Source: an uncultured bacterium
Lineage (GTDB): Bacteria; Bipolaricaulota; Bipolaricaulia; UBA7950; UBA9294
Length of the DNA stretch: 64,000 nt
Direction: 5' to 3'
Assembly: GCA_903857865.1 (NCBI GenBank)
Contig: CAIOGO010000020.1
Location: 1-64,000 of the forward strand
The notes beneath the pieces are model-generated. The model was not told the DNA's origin, did no database searches, and saw nothing but the letters and a program-made list of their open reading frames with translations. Made by a program: the position numbers and the translations under genes. This document shows, in pieces, positions 32,369 through 40,609 of this stretch. The number at the start of each line of letters is the position of its first letter. Within the stretch, counting starts at the first letter, position 1.

Positions 32369-32397
32369 TTGACGACTCCCCCCGCCCGCGCTAGGCT
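32369..32397 (+). promoter_or_regulatory. Promoter of the Asn-leader operon
   Basis: TTGACG (32369-32374), 17-bp spacer, TAGGCT (32392-32397), about 30 bp upstream of the Asn/Gln-rich leader ORF. It diverges from the livGFHM promoter about 85 bp away. Confidence 0.65.
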
Positions 32398-32427
32398 TCG
32401 TTCATCCTACAAGAAGAGGTGGTCACG

Positions 32428-32595
32428 ATGACAGCACGTACAGGCTTTGCGGCGTTCCCGGGAGTAGGACGGACGCAGCAGAACCAGAATCTCCTCTTCT
32501 TCCACCAGAATCAGGGCACCGGCAACCCAATGAGTCGGGTTGCCGGCTCGACCGCCCAACATGCCGCGGCGCCGTTTGCACTCGGCGCATTCTAG
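32428..32595 (+). CDS. Asn/Gln-rich leader peptide
   Basis: A 55-codon ORF with a good ribosome site (AGAGGTGG, 5 nt before ATG 32428). Its centre reads TQQNQNLLFFHQNQGTGN: four Asn and five Gln codons among eighteen, in a genome region otherwise poor in both. It precedes the asparagine-synthetase-like gene by about 100 nt. It is probably a cis-acting sensor of Asn (or Gln) charging, in the style of amino-acid leader peptides. Its peptide could also be functional; no family is recognised. Confidence 0.65.
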   Translation: MTARTGFAAFPGVGRTQQNQNLLFFHQNQGTGNPMSRVAGSTAQHAAAPFALGAF

Positions 32596-32685
32596 AAACG
32601 GCAAGCCAGCCACACTCTGAAACACTCATCCAAACGTCCGAACGCCCTTGCATTCGGGCGTGTGACTCGTTGGGTGATCCCAACG
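32519..32685 (+). promoter_or_regulatory. Competing RNA pairings in the Asn leader
   Basis: Hairpin A:B: CCGGCAACCC (32519-32528) with GGGTTGCCGG (32537-32546), 10 perfect pairs. Hairpin D:E: CGTTGGG (32668-32674) with CCCAACG (32679-32685), 6 nt upstream of the GAGGA ribosome site. Long-range A:D: CCCAATGAGTC (32526-32536) with GACTCGTTGGG (32664-32674), 11 pairs including one G-T, exclusive with both hairpins. A further stem ACGCCC/GGGCGT is at 32642-32661. No T-run is present, so control would be translational or Rho-linked. Confidence 0.6.
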
Positions 32686-32699
32686 ATCTGGAGGACATC

Positions 32700-33608
32700 A
32701 TGCGTGTAACTACCGAAACAGAACGGATTGCGGTGTTGACTCTGAGCAGTGAGATCGTCCGCGCCGCAGGCGCGTTCCTTCGCGACGAGGGGTTCCTGGA
32801 GATCCTCCCCGTGCTTCTCTCGCCGATCACGGACCCTTTGCATCACGAGACCTACGCCGGAAGCGTCGACTTCTACGGCGCGCCGTACCAGCTGATGAAG
32901 AGCATGATCTTCCACAAGCAGATCGCGCTCCGGACGGTGCCGAGGATCTTCTGCTTCTCGCCGAACGTGCGAATGGAGCCGCCCGAGCGGGCTGCCCTCG
33001 GGCGGTACCTGGCCGAATTCGTTCAGCTTGACCTCGAAGTTCGCGATGCCTCCCGGGACGACGTGCTGGCTCTCGGCGAAGGCCTCGTGGTCGCGGTGCT
33101 CAAAGCGGTCGGCGAACGGTGCCCCGACGAACTGGCGCGGCTCGGCCGAAACCTGAAGATCCCGTCGGCACCGTTCGTGCGGATTCGTTACGCCGACGCG
33201 GCGGACCGCTTCGGCGAACCGTTCGACGACGCCCTGTCGGCATCGATCGATGCTCCGGTGTGGGTCATTGACTTCCCACGCCGCGTCCGCGAGTTCTACG
33301 ATCGCGAGGATCCGGGCCGGCCCGATGTCCTCCTCGACATGGATCTCATCTACCCGGAGGGATACGGAGAGGCGCTGTCCGGCGGCGAGCGCGAGCATGA
33401 GTTGCCGCGGATCCTCGATCGGCTTCGGAGGGACGGGATTCCCCGCGAGCGCGTCTCCGCCTACCTGACGTACGTGGAGAAAGGGGTCCCACGCTCGGCC
33501 GGGTTCGGAATCGGCGTCGAACGCCTGACGCGCTATGTCGCCGGTCTCGATCGAATCGAGGATGCTCGTCTGTTCCCCAAGATCCCCGGTGATACTCGCG
33601 CGATCTAG
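32700..33608 (+). CDS. Asparagine synthetase-like AsnRS/AspRS paralogue
   Basis: A class II aminoacyl-tRNA-synthetase catalytic domain of 302 aa without an anticodon-binding OB fold. It shows ETYAGSVDFYGAPYQLMKSM, a motif-2-like segment RIFCFSPNVRMEPPERA, and motif 3 GFGIGVERLTRYVAGL then DARLFPKIPG. This matches archaeal AS-AR, the AspRS/AsnRS relative shown in Pyrococcus to make asparagine from aspartate, ATP and ammonia. ATG 32700 has TGGAGGA 4-5 nt upstream. The Asn-rich leader supports an Asn-related job. A role in tRNA charging cannot be excluded. Confidence 0.78.
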   Translation: MRVTTETERIAVLTLSSEIVRAAGAFLRDEGFLEILPVLLSPITDPLHHETYAGSVDFYGAPYQLMKSMIFHKQIALRTVPRIFCFSPNVRMEPPERAALGRYLAEFVQLDLEVRDASRDDVLALGEGLVVAVLKAVGERCPDELARLGRNLKIPSAPFVRIRYADAADRFGEPFDDALSASIDAPVWVIDFPRRVREFYDREDPGRPDVLLDMDLIYPEGYGEALSGGEREHELPRILDRLRRDGIPRERVSAYLTYVEKGVPRSAGFGIGVERLTRYVAGLDRIEDARLFPKIPGDTRAI

Positions 33609-33803
33609 CGTAGCGAGGGAGCGTACGACGTGATCCTTGTCGGAGTCGGCGCGGTAGAGCAGGCGCTCGTCGATCAGATCCGCCGGCGTGGCGACACCCG
33701 GCGGCCATCCGCTGGGGATGCGCTTCGGCTGGCCGGTCTCGTGGACCGCGGAGGGGGCCTCTACAACGAACACGACCTCTCCGAGAGACAGGGCAACACG
33801 GCC

Positions 33804-34136
33804 ATGGCTGCGAAAAAGGCCGATGGGTCTATCGCGAGCGTGGCGTCCGCCTCCGAGGGTCGACCGGATCCTCGGGAGCTCGTCCATCGTTGGTCCATGT
33901 TCGTGGGCGCGACCGACGCGGACGGCGTGGTGGCGACATGGCTCGCCGCCCTGCGCCGAGGAGGCAGCGTCGTCGTCATCTCCACCGCTCACGGCTTGAG
34001 CCTCACGCAGTTCAAGAGCGACGTGGTCTCAGGCGCAGGCCACTTGGTCGATCCCCGCCGCGGGAACCGCCCGACGCCTGTGCCGGCGTCTCTCTCGGAG
34101 CTTCGAGACGCGTTGAGCCGCATCCTGGACGCCTGA
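33804..34136 (+). pseudogene. Threonine-synthase-like C-terminal fragment
   Basis: A frame of 110 aa that resembles only the end of PLP-dependent threonine/cysteate synthases: KADGSIASV near the start, FVGATDADGVVATWLAALRR (the FVEPxSAA region), VVVISTAHGLSLTQFK (HGLKFTDFK motif) and a C-terminal PTPVPASLSELRDAL. The PLP Lys, cofactor loops and two-thirds of the enzyme are absent. Upstream sequence (33609-33803) shows no remainder. It is either a decayed gene or a recruited small domain; the family link is motif-based and moderate. Confidence 0.5.
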
Positions 34137-34385
34137 CACGCCGCGCGTCCCGGCCGCGCCGGCCGTGTCTTCGCGCGTCGCGGCATGGCACTCCCTTTGC
34201 GACGACGTCTGACGCGCATCCGCAGCACCCCGCGCCCGAGCGATGGAGAGGCTATCCGGGGACGCCCTGACCACTCGTAGACCGCGAGCCCGTCGACACT
34301 CGATCGGGCCATTGGCCTGCGGCGGCGCATGCGTGCTAGACTGGCCAACGAGGTGGATCGCGCTGACCCATCCGGGGAGGTAGAG

Positions 34386-36158
34386 ATGCTCCACGGCACG
34401 CGAAAGAGTGGCGGCACTCAGCCTTCTCACGCGTTGTTCGGAACGGCGTTTCGTTGGGGCTGGCTGCTCGGCGCGCTTGCGTGGCTCGTCTTTGGGGCGA
34501 CCTGCAGCGGCACAGGCCCCGGAGCCTACGTGCTGTCCGCGACGTTCAACGGCGCAAGCCGCGCCTACGTCGCACCGGGTTCCGCAGTCGAAGTCGCCGT
34601 GACCGTTGAGCTCGTCGGCAGTGAAGGCACCGACAGCTGGTGGTGCTCGACCAGGTACGAGTTCTCGTGCCCGGAGACTCAGGTGATCGCGGGGGGATGC
34701 GTCGACGAACCGAGCCCCGCCGGCGGCTGTTACTGCAATTGGGGCTGTCTGGCGGAGTCGACGGCGTGGGAGGCCACGTTCTCCGCGACGTTCACCGTCG
34801 CGGCCCCATCCGTCGCCGGCACGTACGACGTGACGCTATGCGCGCTCAACCAAGAAGACGCGTGCGGCGTCGCGGTGTGCAACTCCCCAAGGACGTTCGT
34901 GGATGCCGTCAGCGTCACGTGCGGCGCGACCAACGTTCCGTCCGTGGCGATCGGAGGCTCGCGCGCCCTGACGTGCACCGCGCCGTCGGTGACGCTGACG
35001 GCGACCGCGAGTGGCGGCACGCCTCCGTACACGTACCTCTGGACTCCCGGCAACTCGACATCGCAGAGCATCGCCGCAAGTGCGGCGGGGACGTACACGG
35101 TCAAGGTGACGGGCGCGAATGGATGCTACGCCACGGCGACCGCGGTCGTCCCGGAGGACAAGGCGCCGCCCTCCGTCGACGCCGGGGATCCCCAGGTGCT
35201 GACGTGCGCGGCGCCGTCTGTGACTCAAACGGCGAGCGCGACGGGCGGGACACCGCCCTACACGTACCTCTGGACTCCCGGCAATTCCACGTCGCAGGGC
35301 GTCACCGTGAGCGCGCCAGGCACGTACACGGTGAAGGTGACCGGCGCGAACGGATGCTCGGCAAGCGACAGCGTCGTGATCGGGGAGGACAAGGTGCTTC
35401 CTTCCGTTGAGGCGGGACTTCCCCAGGTGTTGACGTGCGCGGCACCTTCCGTGACGCAGACAGCAAGCGTAACGGGCGGGACGCCTCCCTACACCTACCT
35501 GTGGACTCCCGGCAACGTGACGTCGCAGAGCATCGCCGTAGACGTTCCCGGTACGTATACGGTGAGAGTGACTGGGGCAAACGGATGCTCAGCGAGCGAC
35601 AGCGTGGTCGTCTTGGCTCTCGACTCGTGGACCGAGCGCCTCGCGAACGGCGGATTCGAGAAGGGGCTTGATGGCTGGCGACTCCACCCAAGCCTCGATC
35701 CGGGCGAGCCGACGGCGACATTCGCCGCCGTCGCGCCCTACTTCCCGCCGGCGAGCGCGAGCACCTGCCTGCAGAGTGGAACTGCGTACCTACAAGGTCA
35801 CGCCGTCGATCCAGGCAGTACCGTCTGGCTCGTGCAGGACGTGACCGCGCTTCTCCGGTCCGGCCGTTTGTACCGACTTTCGGGCTGGATTTGGCGTGAC
35901 GCGACAGACTCCGTAGGCCCCGTGATCGCGCTGTACTACGTGATGGAGGACGGATCGACACTGCCTGGCGGCGTCGCCGTCGAGTTGCGGCTCCCGGCGG
36001 ACCGGGACCCAAGCCAGTGGGTCTACTGTGCGTCCAGTCCCTTCGTTCACGTGATGCCTGCAGGCTGCACGCAGGTCTGGCTCGTGCTCGGTCTCGTGAA
36101 CTGCACGGGCTACGCCTGGTGGGACGACGTATCGCTCATGGAGTACGGCGCGCCGTAG
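34386..36158 (+). CDS. Exported repeat protein with three PKD/SprB-like units
   Basis: A protein of 590 aa. An N-terminal hydrophobic segment (WLLGALAWLVFGATC) ends at a Cys and may be a lipoprotein signal, although the lipobox is non-canonical. A Cys-rich region (residues about 80-180) is followed by three 77-residue repeats containing GGTPPYTYLWTPGN, TYTVKVTGANGC and SASDSVV. The C-terminal 170 residues form a carbohydrate-binding-like jelly-roll candidate (NGGFEKGLDGWRL to YAWWDDVSLMEYG). Probably cell-surface. ATG 34386 follows GGGGAGG. Confidence 0.78.
   Translation: MLHGTRKSGGTQPSHALFGTAFRWGWLLGALAWLVFGATCSGTGPGAYVLSATFNGASRAYVAPGSAVEVAVTVELVGSEGTDSWWCSTRYEFSCPETQVIAGGCVDEPSPAGGCYCNWGCLAESTAWEATFSATFTVAAPSVAGTYDVTLCALNQEDACGVAVCNSPRTFVDAVSVTCGATNVPSVAIGGSRALTCTAPSVTLTATASGGTPPYTYLWTPGNSTSQSIAASAAGTYTVKVTGANGCYATATAVVPEDKAPPSVDAGDPQVLTCAAPSVTQTASATGGTPPYTYLWTPGNSTSQGVTVSAPGTYTVKVTGANGCSASDSVVIGEDKVLPSVEAGLPQVLTCAAPSVTQTASVTGGTPPYTYLWTPGNVTSQSIAVDVPGTYTVRVTGANGCSASDSVVVLALDSWTERLANGGFEKGLDGWRLHPSLDPGEPTATFAAVAPYFPPASASTCLQSGTAYLQGHAVDPGSTVWLVQDVTALLRSGRLYRLSGWIWRDATDSVGPVIALYYVMEDGSTLPGGVAVELRLPADRDPSQWVYCASSPFVHVMPAGCTQVWLVLGLVNCTGYAWWDDVSLMEYGAP
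34938..35621 (+). repeat. Three tandem 231-bp coding repeats
   Basis: Units begin at 34938, 35169 and 35400, exactly 231 bp apart, each encoding about 77 aa (PSV..G to DKxx). Units two and three are closer to each other than to unit one. The third is slightly short at its end. Confidence 0.85.
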
Positions 36159-36299
36159 GCTCGACTGCAAGTTCCTTTCACGCGCCGCGTCAGGGGACGC
36201 GGTGTGTCGGCCGCCGGCTGCTAGGTTGCGTACGGCCGGCATCTTCGTGTCGCACTTTGACGATCCGGGGCGCACTGTGGCGCTTGGCCTCCGTTCCGC

Positions 36300-36390
36300 T
36301 GCGTATTGCAGGACCTCGCATTCGACCCGTAGTGGTCGTGCCATGGCGGCAAGCTTTCCAACTCGAACCTGTCAAGTGAAGATCTGACCC
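36300..36390 (-). pseudogene. RAYT 5'-end remnant
   Basis: On the minus strand GGGTCAGATCTT, CACTTGACAGG and then CGCCATGGCACGACCACTACG match the block at 146-205 upstream of and into the other RAYT pseudogene (MARPLR start). Only the promoter and about 15 codons remain recognisable (MARPLRVECEVLQYA). The rest of 36159-36461 holds a 7-bp hairpin CCGCGTC/GACGCGG (36185-36202) and nothing else recognised. Confidence 0.65.
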
Positions 36391-36461
36391 TGCGGCCCCT
36401 TCGCGAAGCGCACGGTCTTGGTTGCGTTGCCGGATCTCAGGCTGCCAGTCGCCCCTGTTCC

Positions 36462-38546
36462 CTACTCCCCGACTGCCCACAACCGCACCGTGTTGTCCAT
36501 AGACCCAGAGGCGACGAGCTGGCCATCGGCGGAGAAGGCGACGGAGAGGACAGAGTCAGTATGACCAGCGAGGGTGCGTGCTATTGCCCCGGTTGCGACG
36601 TCCCACAACCTCACTGTCTTGTCAAGCGACGCCGAGGCGAGGAGCTTGCCGTCAGGGGAAAAGGCAACGGACATGGCACCGCGTTCGAGAGTTCGCCGCA
36701 CCGTCCCCGTTGTGACGTCCCACAGTCTCATTGTGCCATCAAATGACCCCGAGGCAAGGAGCTTGCCGTCGGGAGAGAAGGCGACGGAGAAGACGAAGTT
36801 GGTGTGACCCGCGAGGGTTCGCACAGCTTCTCCTGTGGCGACGCTCCACAGCCTCACTGTCGTGTCATTCGACGCCGAGGCGAGGACTCTCCCATCGGCG
36901 GAGAAGGCGACAGCCCGGACAATACCGGTATGGCCTGCGAGGGTCCGCGCCACCGTCCCTGTTGTGACGTCCCACAACTTGACCGTATCGAGCGACGCCG
37001 AGGCGAGGAGGTTGCCATCGGGGGAAAAGGCGACGGAGAGAACAGAGTCGGCATGACCCACGAGGGTGCGGACAGCTTCTCCAGTGGCGACGTCCCACAG
37101 CCTCAGTGTCTTGTCCCTCGACGCCGAGGCGAGGAGCTTGCCGTCGGGGGAGAAGGCAATGGAGTTGACCCAGTCTGTGTGACCCGCGAGGGTGCGCCGC
37201 ACATGCCCCGATGCGACGTCGCATAGGCTCACTGTCTTGTCGTTCGACGCCGAGGCGAGGAGCTTGCCGTCAGGGGAGAAGACGACGGAGTTGACCCAGT
37301 CTGTGTGGCCCGCGAGGGTCTGCACAGGCGACAGCGATGGAGTGGGCACGGATGGCAGCGATCCTAGGTCCGTCGCCTCTTCCCCATCCCACACCGCCCA
37401 GAGCTTCGCCGTGCCGTCGTTTGAACCTGAGGCAAGGAGGTTCCCGTCTGGAGAGAAGGCGACAGAGAGGACAGCGTCCGTATGACCGCTGAGAGTGCGC
37501 ACCAGCGCCCCCGTAGCCACGTCCCACAGCCTCACTGTGTTGTCGGGCAAACCCGACCCTGAGGCGAGGAGCGTCCCGTCGGGGGAGAAGGCAACCGTGA
37601 AGACGTAGGCAGGATGACCGCTAAACGTGCGCAGCGCCGCTCCCGTAGACGCGTCCCATAGCTTGATCATCACGGTTGAGTCCCCAGCCTCACTGCCGTC
37701 GTATAGCCCAGCGGCGAGAAGCTTGCCGTCAGGGGAGAAGCCGACGGAATTGACAACGTTGGGATAGCAATCAAGAGTGAGCGTCTCATTCCCTGTGGCA
37801 ACGCTCCACAGCTTCACCTTTCCATCTCCCCCCTCCGCGAGCAGCTTACCATCTGGAGAGAAGGCAACAGAGCGAACGGAGTTGATGTCACCTGTGAGGG
37901 TGCGCACGAGGCTCCCAGTCGCCACGTCCCACAGCCTGATCGTTTTCCCCGTTCCAGAGGCAAGAAGCTTGCCGTCGGGAGAGAAGGAGACGGAGTAGAC
38001 GTAGCTGGTGTGACCGCTGAGGGTGCGCAGCAGGCTCCCGGTTACCACGTCCCACACTCTCACCATGTCGTCGTCTGACCCCGTGGCGAGGAGCTTGCCG
38101 TCGGGAGAGAAAGCGACTGACCAGAATTTGTATGGTTCGCTGCGAGATGGGAATAGGTTGGTAAGAGTATAGCCATCGCTGCTGAGGGTGCGCAGCAGGT
38201 TCCCGGCCGCCACGTCCCACAGCTTCACCGTGTGGTCGGCTGCCCCCGTGGCGAGGAGCTTGCCGTCCGGGGAGAAGGCGACTGCTCTAGCGAAACTGGT
38301 GTGGCCGCGAAGGGTGCGCACGGATGGCGGCGTCCCGTCGAGACCCACCTCCGTTGAGCTGGCGGGCGTGCTCGCTGCTGTCCCGGGTGACGGCGCAAGC
38401 GGAGTGGGCGTCGGCAATGTCGGGGGCGTCGTTGCGGGAGCGGTAGCAGTCGGCGTCGGCGGTGTGGTCGCCTTCTTGGGCGCCGCGCAGCTTGCCAGCG
38501 TCAGACACAGGACAACACACAGCAGCCCAAGAACCGCACTTCTCAT
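36462..38546 (-). CDS. Lipoprotein with fourteen WD40 repeats
   Basis: A protein of 694 aa. The signal peptide ends in LTLASC (lipobox, Cys about residue 20), followed by a Pro/Thr-rich linker of about 55 residues. Fourteen WD40 repeats follow, each with a VAFSPDG and KLWDV type core. A linker (SLPSVPTPSLSP) falls between repeats seven and eight, so the protein should fold as two seven-bladed propellers. Likely anchored on the outer side of the membrane as a protein-interaction scaffold. The start follows GGGAGGTCTT. Repeats are highly alike, suggesting recent expansion. Confidence 0.87.
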   Translation of the reverse strand: MRSAVLGLLCVVLCLTLASCAAPKKATTPPTPTATAPATTPPTLPTPTPLAPSPGTAASTPASSTEVGLDGTPPSVRTLRGHTSFARAVAFSPDGKLLATGAADHTVKLWDVAAGNLLRTLSSDGYTLTNLFPSRSEPYKFWSVAFSPDGKLLATGSDDDMVRVWDVVTGSLLRTLSGHTSYVYSVSFSPDGKLLASGTGKTIRLWDVATGSLVRTLTGDINSVRSVAFSPDGKLLAEGGDGKVKLWSVATGNETLTLDCYPNVVNSVGFSPDGKLLAAGLYDGSEAGDSTVMIKLWDASTGAALRTFSGHPAYVFTVAFSPDGTLLASGSGLPDNTVRLWDVATGALVRTLSGHTDAVLSVAFSPDGNLLASGSNDGTAKLWAVWDGEEATDLGSLPSVPTPSLSPVQTLAGHTDWVNSVVFSPDGKLLASASNDKTVSLCDVASGHVRRTLAGHTDWVNSIAFSPDGKLLASASRDKTLRLWDVATGEAVRTLVGHADSVLSVAFSPDGNLLASASLDTVKLWDVTTGTVARTLAGHTGIVRAVAFSADGRVLASASNDTTVRLWSVATGEAVRTLAGHTNFVFSVAFSPDGKLLASGSFDGTMRLWDVTTGTVRRTLERGAMSVAFSPDGKLLASASLDKTVRLWDVATGAIARTLAGHTDSVLSVAFSADGQLVASGSMDNTVRLWAVGE

Positions 38547-38833
38547 AAGACCTCCCTAGCGCTATCTCGCAACGGACTGCTGCCCTACCTCCACCGTTCG
38601 GTCCAGTCCGCTTGAATCAGTCTAGCGCAAGTCCATCAACGGCAGCTAACGCCGCCGGTGCAGCTGGCCGGCAACCACAGCATGCAGGGCCACTCGAGGC
38701 TTGTCCTGCCTAGATCACGCGCATGCAAGACCGCGCGTTGAACCCGATCGTTGACGAGTGCGCTCGTACGATGTGGGCTGAGTGTCGGGGACCCAATAGT
38801 CTTTGACGGGGGAGAGGGACCGCGCTGGCAGGG
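38547..38833. other. Intergenic region without recognised gene
   Basis: Between the WD40 gene and the tRNA terminator no protein or RNA family is recognised. Open frames on both strands lack ribosome sites and family motifs. It should contain the WD40 gene promoter; no convincing box pair was identified. Confidence 0.5.
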
Positions 38834-38871
38834 TGCCTCGAAAAGGCAGAGCGCCCTCCGGGAGGGCGCTC
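38834..38871 (-). terminator. tRNA-Thr terminator
   Basis: A 9-bp stem GAGCGCCCT/AGGGCGCTC (38849-38871) lies 10 nt past the tRNA 3' end. On the minus strand it is followed by TGCCTTTTCGAGGCA, a T-run that itself forms a small hairpin (38834-38848). Confidence 0.65.
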
Positions 38872-38881
38872 GAATCTATCG

Positions 38882-38957
38882 TGGAGCCGGCGACAGGAAT
38901 CGAACCTGTGACCCACGGTTTACGAAACCGTAGCTCTACCGGCTGAGCTACGCCGGC
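38882..38957 (-). tRNA. tRNA-Thr (anticodon CGU)
   Basis: A 76-nt cloverleaf on the minus strand. Acceptor GCCGGCG/CGCCGGC with discriminator T and encoded CCA; D-arm GCTC...GAGC; anticodon stem ACGGT/ACCGT with loop TTCGTAA, giving anticodon CGT; T-arm ACAGG TTCGATT CCTGT. It reads ACG threonine codons. All stems pair fully. Confidence 0.96.
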
Positions 38958-38970
38958 GATACAATGGCGC

Positions 38971-38999
38971 AGTATAGCTTGGGGTCTCGGGATCTGCAA
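38971..38999 (-). promoter_or_regulatory. tRNA-Thr promoter
   Basis: On the minus strand TTGCAG (38994-38999), 17-bp spacer, TATACT (38971-38976), 13 nt before the mature tRNA 5' end. Confidence 0.7.
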
Positions 39000-39010
39000 C
39001 CGGAGGGCTG

Positions 39011-40609
39011 ATGGACGGTCTAGCGATTGCCGCTTCGCTCGTTGAGATCCGTCGCGCGGCCGAAGGCGGGCTGGTGCGGACGGTTCACGAGCCGCGCCCG
39101 GGGTTCTTCTTGTTCGGCGTTTACGGAGCCGGCAACTGCACGCTTCTCGTGTGCCCCCGCGAGGCGGCGATCCGTTTCACGAGCCTCTCCTTTCGCAACC
39201 CGGAGAGGCCGAGCAGCTTCGTGATGCAGGTGCGCAAGCATGTGCGCGGCGCGCGCATCCGCACCATTCGCCAGAGCGGCTGGGAACGCACGGTGTTCAT
39301 GGACGTCGTCCACAGCGAAGGCGGCGAACGCCACGAGGCGACGCTCGTGGCAGAGCTCACCGGACTTCGAGGGAACCTCCTCCTCATCGAAGGCGGGATC
39401 GTGATCGGGTCCCTGCGCCGGGATCCGCGCAATCCGATAGGACAGTCCTACACGCCTGTCACGGCACAGGAGAAGGAGGATCCGCGTTCCGTATCGGTCG
39501 AGACGCTCGCGGGGATCCTGTCTCTCGACGGCACGGCCCGTGCGCTCGCGGGCAACCTTCACGGAGTGGGTCGGCAGACGGCCGAAGACCTGCTCACTCT
39601 GGCCTCCGGGTCGTGCAGCGGCGCGCCATCGCCAGCTCGCGTAGCCGAGGCGCTCCGAACCCTGCTCGCTCACGTCGAGGATCCGAAGCCGCACTTCGAC
39701 GCCGACCTCGGCAGAGCGACGTTCTACGCGCTGCCTGGCCAGGCGATCTCCACGGCCTCTTTCGGCGAGGCGCTCGACCGCTCGGCCCGCGAGCGAGTGG
39801 CCGACGACGCGGTGGGGGAGGATCGCACGGTGCGAGACCGGATTCTGCAGGCCATCGCCCGCGGCACGCGCACCGCGAGATCTCTGCGACAATGGCTGGA
39901 CGCGGCGGAGAACGCGGCCGTGCTGCGTCGCCGCGCGGATTTCCTCATGCTTCACGCGGTCGACCTCGGCCGCGGCACGACGGCGGTCGCGGGCAAGGAC
40001 CTCGTGCGCGACGAGTGGCTGTCGTTCCCGGTTTCGCCACGCATGAACGCCATCGAGAACGCCCAGAATCTCTACAAGAAGGCACGCAAGCTCGACCGCG
40101 GCCGCCCGACGGTGGCCGCGCGTTTACGCCGCATCGAGGCTGATCTCGTCCGACTGCAAGCGGCGTTACAGGATTTGGAGTCCGGTCGCGGCGTCGATGC
40201 CGCCACGGAGGAGCTCGTGGCCCGCCGCTCGAGCCAGAAGGCATCGCCCGCGCCATCCTCCCCGCGGGAGTTTGACGTGGACGGTTACACCGTTCTCGTA
40301 GGGCGAAGCGCGGCGCAGAACGATGAGCTCACTCGTCGGGCAAGGCCATCTGATCTCTGGTTGCACGTGCGCGACGCCTCGGGATCCCACGTCATCGTCT
40401 GCCGCAAGGACCAGTCCGAGACTCCGGCGCACGTCGTTCTCGAGGCGGCACGGCTCGCGGCGCGCTACTCGAAGGCCGATCGCCGGGGCAAGGTCGCCGT
40501 CGTCTGCACGGAGGCGAGACACGTCCGAAAACCGCGCGGGGGCGCTCCAGGCCTGGCAATCGTCACCAACGAGAGTACACTGACGGTTGAACTCGAGGAG
40601 ACGCAATGA
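39011..40609 (+). CDS. NFACT-family protein (RqcH-like)
   Basis: A protein of 532 aa with NFACT-N, helical/coiled-coil and NFACT-R domains. KHVRGARIRTIRQSGWERTV corresponds to the RqcH segment with the essential Asp-Arg; here it is Glu-Arg. The middle has ENAQNLYKKARKLDRGRP, and the C-terminal RPSDLWLHVRDASGSHVIV is the NFACT-R hallmark. RqcH proteins bind stalled 50S subunits and recruit tRNA-Ala for tailing. ATG 39011 follows GGAGGG. Its stop overlaps the next gene (ATGA). Confidence 0.85.
   Translation: MDGLAIAASLVEIRRAAEGGLVRTVHEPRPGFFLFGVYGAGNCTLLVCPREAAIRFTSLSFRNPERPSSFVMQVRKHVRGARIRTIRQSGWERTVFMDVVHSEGGERHEATLVAELTGLRGNLLLIEGGIVIGSLRRDPRNPIGQSYTPVTAQEKEDPRSVSVETLAGILSLDGTARALAGNLHGVGRQTAEDLLTLASGSCSGAPSPARVAEALRTLLAHVEDPKPHFDADLGRATFYALPGQAISTASFGEALDRSARERVADDAVGEDRTVRDRILQAIARGTRTARSLRQWLDAAENAAVLRRRADFLMLHAVDLGRGTTAVAGKDLVRDEWLSFPVSPRMNAIENAQNLYKKARKLDRGRPTVAARLRRIEADLVRLQAALQDLESGRGVDAATEELVARRSSQKASPAPSSPREFDVDGYTVLVGRSAAQNDELTRRARPSDLWLHVRDASGSHVIVCRKDQSETPAHVVLEAARLAARYSKADRRGKVAVVCTEARHVRKPRGGAPGLAIVTNESTLTVELEETQ

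Noticed and set aside
33630-33803. N-terminal extension of the threonine-synthase-like fragment
   Set aside because: The extra 58 residues show no PLP-enzyme similarity and no ribosome site.
32592-33992. Minus-strand ORF of 466 codons
   Set aside because: Antisense to the asparagine synthetase-like gene and the threonine-synthase fragment; no family motifs.
34137-34385. Possible terminator CGGCCG-CGC-CGGCCG near 34160
   Set aside because: Stem is GC-only with no T-run and the region shows no other signal; left unannotated.
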